Shown here: positions 58,016-64,000 of the stretch, piece by piece
Layout: the number at the start of each line of letters is the position of its first letter
Numbering within the stretch: position 1 is the stretch's first letter
Source of the DNA: Adenanthera pavonina
Taxonomy: Eukaryota; Streptophyta; Magnoliopsida; Fabales; Fabaceae
Direction: 5' to 3'
Length of the DNA: 64,000 bases
NCBI GenBank assembly: GCA_026686845.1
Contig: JAIVEN010000014.1
Location: forward strand, 10,402,001-10,466,000
Notes under the pieces: generated by a model
Told to the model about the DNA's origin: nothing
Databases searched by the model: none
What the model saw: the letters and a program-made list of their open reading frames with translations, nothing else
Position numbers and translations under genes: made by a program

Positions 58016-58099
58016 TATATATATATATATATATGGATGTGTTGCTAAACATACTCCTCATTGGAACTAATTTACTTATTAAACGTCAACTTCCAAGAT

Positions 58100-61000
58100 A
58101 TGGAAGGCTATGCGCTCTGCATGATCTTATTCATTTTGTTGCTCTCTGTTGGAGCTCGACCACAGGATGTTGATGATAACACTAATCGCAATGCAGATGC
58201 ATCAGCAGTGTATATCGTTTATATGGGAGCCGCCGATTCCACCAATGCTTCCCTTCGGAACGACCATGCTCAGCTTCTAAGCTCAGTGGTCAGAAGGTAA
58301 AAGCTACCCAATTGTCAATATCCTTTTCTCCTTTCATCCTTAACTCTACATGTCACGCAGTGCGTCTGTCTTGATTCTTTAGAATTTTGATAAGGCCACA
58401 GCCACACCTATATAATTATAATAATGGTGGTGGGATTGATTTGGGTGCAATGAATTTGAGTGTTAAAGGGATGGGAAGGCTCTAGTACACAACTACAAAC
58501 ATGGATTCTCAGGGTTCGCGGCTCGTTTATCCCAAGAGGAGGCAGACTCAATCGCTAAGAAACCGGGAGTGGTGTCTGTGTTCCGTGACCCTGTTTTGCA
58601 GCTTCACACCACTCGTTCTTGGGATTTTCTCAAGTATCAAACTCAAGTCAAAATCGACGACTCCGATTCTGCTGCTGCTTCCTCTGACACCATCATTGGC
58701 ATCTTAGACACAGGTTTACTGAATATACACCTACACCTACCTTGATCTCTCTTATTCATTAGTGTAGCCCCAGTTACTTGAATAACTAACTTCATATGTC
58801 AAACAAGCGATGCAGGGATATGGCCCGAGGCGGCTAGTTTTTCAGACAAGGACATGGGTCCGGTTCCATCTCGCTGGAAAGGTACCTGCATGAAAGCCCA
58901 AGACTTCAATTCCTCTAATTGTAACAGGTAAAACCCAGAAACCGCTAGCACAACTAACTTCCCTTGTTATTAAGAACGTGATTTGGAAAGAAGTTATGAA
59001 AAATTTTTCAGGAAGCTAATAGGAGCAAGGTTCTACAAAGAAGGTGAAAGTGATGAGGAAGGCACGGCAAGGGATACCATTGGCCACGGCACCCACGTGG
59101 CATCCACGGCAGCGGGAAACGCCGTAACTCATGCGTCTTACTATGGTCTGGCGTCTGGCAGCGCAAGGGGTGGGTCCCCTGCCTCCAGGTTGGCAGTATA
59201 CAGGGTGTGCTCCAACTTTGGATGTCGTGGCTCCGCCATCCTTGCTGCCTTCGACGACGCCATTGCCGACGGAGTTGACGTCCTCTCCCTCTCCCTTGGT
59301 GCCCCTGCCTTCGGCCGACCTGATTTGACTTCGGATCCCATTGCCATCGGATCCTTCCACGCCGTCGAGAGAGGCATCACCGTGGTCTGCTCCGCTGGCA
59401 ATGATGGCCCCTTCTCTAATACTGTTTCCAACGATGCTCCCTGGATTTTGACTGTCGCTGCCTCCACCATCGACCGCGATCTCGAGTCTGACCTTGTTTT
59501 GCCTTCCAACAAAGTCATCATGGTACCGGCTCTATACTCCATTCATTTGCCGTTTGGTTTGCTTTAAAAAAAGGGTGTTCAGAATAATTATAATTTATAA
59601 AAATAAAATTTGTATAAAAATAGATAAGTTTATTATAAATTTATTTAAATAATTTAACAAAAAAAAAGTGATTAGAAATTATGATTTAATTTATCAAACA
59701 CGTCCTTGCTGTCCTTATTCATTCATTCATCCATTCATGGATATCAAATTCAAAACGATTCTCTGGAAGGAATATACTTTAACTCATGGGCTTCCGAATT
59801 CTAAACCAAGTGTAGTTTCAATTGTAGTCTCCTAAAGCAAGTTGTTCCATAGGTAGGAGGCTGGACCATGCAAATTTAAGCCTTTTTAACGTAACGTTGA
59901 TTTATCATTTCATTATTCAGGGGGAGGGCATTAACTTCTCCAATCTTTCAAAATCCGCAGTTTATCCATTGGTATATGGTGAGTCTGCCAAAGCAGCAAA
60001 CGCTGACTTGGCGCAAGCGAGGTACGATTTCAGTTATAGAAAATCCTACTTTGAACATTGCCACTTATTTTGGAATCTACACGGAGCTACTCTAGTCATA
60101 TATATCTTTAATCTTTTTGCCGATGAAATAACTGCCAAATTAGATAGAAAAATTAACCATGGGAAAATGTTCAGACAATGCCACCCAGATTCGTTGGATG
60201 GGAGCAAAGTGAAAGGGAAGATCGTAATATGCGGCTCTGCCAAAGATGATGAATATTTGACGCGTGAAAAGATTAGCATTGTGAAAGAGGCTGGAGGAAT
60301 AGGCTTGGTCAATGTAGATGATCAGACTAGAGCTGTAGCATCTACCTACGGTGCATTTCCGGCCACCGTGATTAGTTCTAAAGATGCAGCTACACTTCTC
60401 CAGTATCTCAACTCTACCAGGTAACACCCTTTCAGAATTACTTCCAATTTCCGCGATAAAAAGGACAACCATATCCCTCATCACCAACTAAACCTACATG
60501 TGTTTGTGAAGCAACCCAATGGGAACAATTTTACCAACGGTTTCAGTGAGCAATTACAAACCTGCACCACAAGTAGCATACTTCTCCTCAAGAGGGCCTT
60601 CGACCCTTTCCAAGAATATTATCAAGGTAAGCCTTTCTTAATTATTATGTCTCCCAAGTCATGATTACAATTAATACTTGCAATAAAAATAATGATCATA
60701 GTACGTACGTAGCCTGATATCGCAGCACCTGGAGTTGAAATACTAGCAGCATGGACAGGTAAGGACCCAGACGACGTGCCACAAGGAAAACAGGCATCGC
60801 CTTTCAACCTCATCTCAGGGACATCCATGGCATGTCCTCACGTTTCAGGGATTGTTGCCACTGTCAAATCTCAGTACCCCACTTGGAGCCCCTCTGCTAT
60901 CAGATCAGCCATCATGACCACAGGTCAGCCTTCATACCTTTGATCACTTAATCCTATCCACACTAGGGATATATGTATGTTGATTAACTTGCTGATAGTG

Positions 61001-61591
61001 ATATATATACACATATATATGGTGGCAGCGATTCAAAAGAATAATATGAAGGAACCCATAACGACGGATTCAGGATCAGTGGCCACACCTTACGACCATG
61101 GGGCAGGGGAGGTCTCAACATCGGGGCCATTGCAACCAGGCCTTGTTTACGAGACCACCACCACCGATTATTTGAACTTCCTCTGTTACATTGGCCTTAA
61201 TATCACCTCCCTTAAGCTCATCTCCAAGACTGTCCCTGATGGTTTTTCTTGTCCTAAGGATTCCACTTCTGATTATGTTTCAAACATCAACTATCCGTCC
61301 ATAGCAATCTCCAACTTTAACAGTGAAGGGACCAAAAAAATAACCCGAACTGTCACAAACGTTGGCGAAGACGATGAAACCGTGTACTCCGTAGTTGTGG
61401 AGGCTCCAAGTGGTGTGAACGTGAAGGTGAGTCCGGATAAACTGCAATTTACCAAGAGCAGTAAAAAACTAAGCTATGAGGTTAGTTTCTCCAGGACGTC
61501 AACCGCCTCTGTGAAGGAAGCGTTTGGATCCATAACGTGGAGTAATGGTAAATACAGTGCTCGAAGTCCTTTCGTATTGACCAAGGAGTAA
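58100..61591 (+). CDS. Subtilisin-like serine protease (SBT5/CRSP type), 9 exons
   Basis: Exons 58100-58296, 58469-58713, 58816-58927, 59012-59522, 59921-60021, 60175-60420, 60512-60626, 60713-60923 and 61029-61591 join in frame to 766 residues. In order: signal peptide (about 1-20), I9 propeptide (VYIVYMGAA to about 120), S8 catalytic domain with D146 (IIGILDTGIWPE), H210 (GHGTHVAST), the oxyanion Asn in CSAGNDGP (about 310) and S547 (ISGTSMACPHVSG), a PA insertion (CHPDSLDG, VKGKIVICG) and a C-terminal Fn3-like domain (RTVTNVGEDDETVY). All catalytic residues are present. It should be secreted to the apoplast. The closest relatives I recognise are SBT5.2/CO2-response secreted proteases, which cleave peptide hormone precursors in stomatal control. 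The substrate here is unknown. AATAAA at 61619 is a likely poly(A) signal. Confidence 0.93.
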
Positions 61592-62974
61592 AGCTCATCA
61601 ATGAAGAGTAAATGGAGTAATAAATGTCTTTGGCAAAAGCTGGGTAACTGGGTGGTTTATACTTTCTAAGAAGTACCAAAACTGGCATAACATCTAAGCA
61701 TATTGTTAAATATAAAGTCGTGCATTGGCTAAATTAAATAGATGTAGGATCCTTGTATCTCATAACATATCTCTTATGTCTCTTCCTAATTCCTTAGCAG
61801 CAACCAAGACCGTGCATGCTTTCAAAATTACAGGGCTAATTTGCTTCCTTTTTCAATTACATTTATCTTATCCAGTACCAGCACCCCCAACCCCAAGAAC
61901 GCCAATAATTTTGCTCGCTGTAATTTAATATAAGATATTACTTAGAAAAGAATCAAATGTCACTGCAGCAAAAACAAAGGTCGGAGATCGTTGTGGGTTG
62001 CATTTACAGCATCCAACCAGAATTAGTGTTTTTCTTTCCCCCTTTTTCAAACCATTCGATTCAAGTCGAGTCATGAGGCTCTAATTGAGAGAAACTCTCG
62101 CCACGTAATCCTTTTTCATTTATAAAGCTAGTTCAAACCCTGATCTTGCTCCAGGGATGTAGACCAACCTCCTGGTTGGTAATTTTTTTTGGTGAGAGTC
62201 GGGGAGTCCAAAGACTCCAAATAACAAAGAAACTAACCAAGTACAAAAAAAAAAACCTAAAAGAAACAAAAACGCAATTAACCAAAATCAGCAATATTTC
62301 TGGGAACTCCTTGCCCCACAACATAATGTTGGTAATTAATATTAGAGGAGGTCAACAAGAACCATCCCTTGTAAACAATGAACATATGAAGCTAATTCAT
62401 CCTTCGCTGCTAAGTCTAATTACCCATTGGACTCTAATCTTGTGGGCCATTAGGCCCACAACCCATATAACACAATGAAATGGCCTTGTTTGCCCTATTG
62501 ATGAAAGATACTAACCAAAGCATCAATATATCAACGGGCCAACCAACCAACACCGGGGAAAAAGGTCAAAAAAAGTGAAACAAGGCTGACAACTTTCCTG
62601 ATCGACAAGTCGTCTTTAATTTTCTATAACTAATAAGCAACTAATTAATACTCAAATTCATATGTGGTCTTTTTATGATTATTGAGCATAAACTGAAGCG
62701 GCTAGCTAGCAGCCTCAGTGGAATCGAGTATGTGCTTCGTTCAATGTGGATCACATTAGATATCGGTTGGTATTTAGGTTGCACACTTGGACTTGTGTTA
62801 TCTCTTAGATAGGCTCTTGCCATAATAAATGATATAATAGGAACTCAATCGTCTTTTTTTTTTAAAAAAAAAATGAAAGAAAAAAATTTATTTGGAATTG
62901 AAGATGAATACGCGTTACAACCACTATAAACTTATTTGGATCATACATGATATAATCACAGGATGGTGTGAGTA
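61592..62974. other. Intergenic between convergent subtilase and GDSL genes
   Basis: A 1.4-kb spacer holding the two 3' untranslated regions. I see no further gene. Confidence 0.4.
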
Positions 62975-63859
62975 TTAGAGAAAGCTGGTAATGTACTTGT
63001 GCAGAACCAAATCGACCAGAATTTCGTATGTTCTTTCAGTGGGATGGTAGCTATCCCAAAACACATACTTGGACTCATCTGCACAGGTCTGAGGAAGAAG
63101 ACGATTACACAGTACGGACACCTCCATAGTCCCTGTCCCGCAGCATCCTCTATCAACTACATCAAACCCTGAAATCATTCATATGCAACTTTCATTTAGT
63201 TTACAATATTAATATTAATAATATATATCAGCAACAAATAGTTGGTAGGTGGAGAATTAATATACCATATTTGGCTGGGTTGTTGATGATATGAAGCAAA
63301 GGTTCATAAACATCAATGTACACGAACTTGGCTTGGGGCAGATTGTGGTTTAGGGAGTTGAGTTCTGCAGATAGTTTTGCATTGAACAATTGTGACGCCA
63401 TATTTGTGTCTCGTGAGCATTCTCTCCCTAATCCTCCAAACATTGTTCTCTGAGAAGGCATGCATCCCAGTGGGGGTGCACTGAACACTCCGATTCTCCT
63501 TGCTCCTACTCCATATAATTCCTAGTCGCATTCACATCACACAACATTAATCAATTAATGTAATTACTTAAGAATTTGTTATCAAACTCAAATTAAGTTA
63601 TAAAGACGGGAGAGAGGATCTAAGATTACCTGAACGAAAGTGGAGGCATGGTGCAGCAACAGATCAGTGTAAGAGGGAATATCGTATTGCATTCTCCTAA
63701 GTCCAGTCGCAAAATAAGAGTTGGCAATGTCGTTGCTGCTCGCTACCACAAGCACGAGACTTTTTGATAACATGAAAGTTGTTTTTTCTTCTCCAAAATT
63801 CTTTTTCAGCTTTCCTACGTATTCTCTGAATTGTTGCAGTTGCCCAGATAGCGATATCA
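62975..63859 (-). CDS. GDSL esterase/lipase (EXL type), partial, last three exons
   Basis: Exons read from the right: 63859-63630, 63521-63266 and 63168-62975 (TAA at 62977-62975), all in frame. Upstream exons with the GDSL serine block lie beyond the window end. What remains matches the C-terminal two thirds of extracellular EXL-type lipases: VISLSGQLQQFREYVGKL, the block III region VVASSNDIANSYF, LYGVGARRIGVFSAPPLGC, VDRGCCGTGTMEVSVLCN, and block V FWDSYHPTERTY with the catalytic Asp and His. In block III the usual Gly of GxND is Ser (SSND), while the oxyanion Asn is kept. Exon sizes 230 and 256 fit the family. Likely secreted; the substrate is unknown. Whether the whole gene is intact cannot be judged here. 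Confidence 0.88.
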
Positions 63860-64000
63860 CTGACTATTTTTCCCAGACCACCATAGTTAACAAGAAATTA
63901 GCAAATCAGAAAGATATGTAATGATGAATCGTTTCAAAGGAAATGAAGATCCTGACTTAATTCCCACCTAAGTAATGTGAATATACTTTAATTGAAGGGA
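63860..64000 (-). other. GDSL gene intron, window edge
   Basis: The acceptor AGTCAG lies immediately before the first exon seen. The remaining bases to the window end look intronic, and no EXL-like coding sequence is recognisable in them. Confidence 0.5.

Noticed and set aside
59016..59542. Minus-strand frames of 114 and 133 codons
   Set aside because: They are shadows of the GC-richer subtilase exon 4.
62133..62478. Open frames of 63-110 codons between the subtilase and GDSL genes
   Set aside because: Low-complexity, lysine-rich frames without ATG support or family resemblance.

Overview
This window is nuclear DNA from a flowering plant, most likely a eudicot. It has small multi-exon genes with GT..AG introns, AT-rich intergenic DNA full of MITEs and LTR remnants, plant-only families (ATL RING-H2, alpha-expansin, UPF0496, plant-type subtilase, EXL-type GDSL lipase) and a plant-style tRNA-Glu-like sequence. 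I cannot name the species. All gene models below were assembled by eye from reading frames, splice sites and remembered family sequence; none is backed by transcript data.

Layout, left to right. A RING-H2 (ATL) gene lies on the minus strand at 1.07-1.46 kb. About 8.5 kb of gene-poor DNA follows, with a Stowaway MITE, a possible fragment-carrying TIR element and small direct repeats. At 10.2-15.3 kb is an eight-exon Alba/RGG gene whose promoter is tandemly duplicated and whose introns hold two DNA-transposon insertions, one a cleanly delimited 631-bp hAT MITE. From 18.7 to 26.9 kb lies a three-layer nest: a small minus-strand LTR retrotransposon (TSD GCTAG) whose left LTR is split by a TG..CA solo-LTR-like insertion (TSD GGCCA), itself split by a 4.9-kb hAT transposon with a decayed transposase.

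At 28.1-33.8 kb is an intron-containing but broken copy of RPN3/PSMD3, a 26S proteasome lid subunit. A probable LTR remnant (34.7-36.3 kb) follows. Then come a three-exon alpha-expansin (37.3-38.3 kb), a six-exon Abitram-like gene (40.1-42.6 kb), a Helitron 3' terminus (43.46 kb), and a two-exon UPF0496 membrane protein on the minus strand (43.8-45.2 kb).

The right part holds a six-exon LARP1-type La-motif gene (50.0-54.2 kb), tandem repeats, a degenerate tRNA-Glu-like sequence (56.74 kb), and a nine-exon subtilisin-like protease of the SBT5/CRSP type (58.1-61.6 kb). Convergent to the protease, the 3' half of a GDSL esterase/lipase runs off the window end.

The genes do not form a pathway or cluster. 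They are independent loci for RNA binding and translation (Alba, LARP1), cell wall or apoplast (expansin, subtilase, GDSL lipase), protein turnover (ATL, RPN3 relic) and membrane biology (UPF0496). The most informative features are the nested transposons, the disabled RPN3 copy and the TSD-delimited MITEs. I found no sign of a CRISPR array, an operon or a new multi-gene system.
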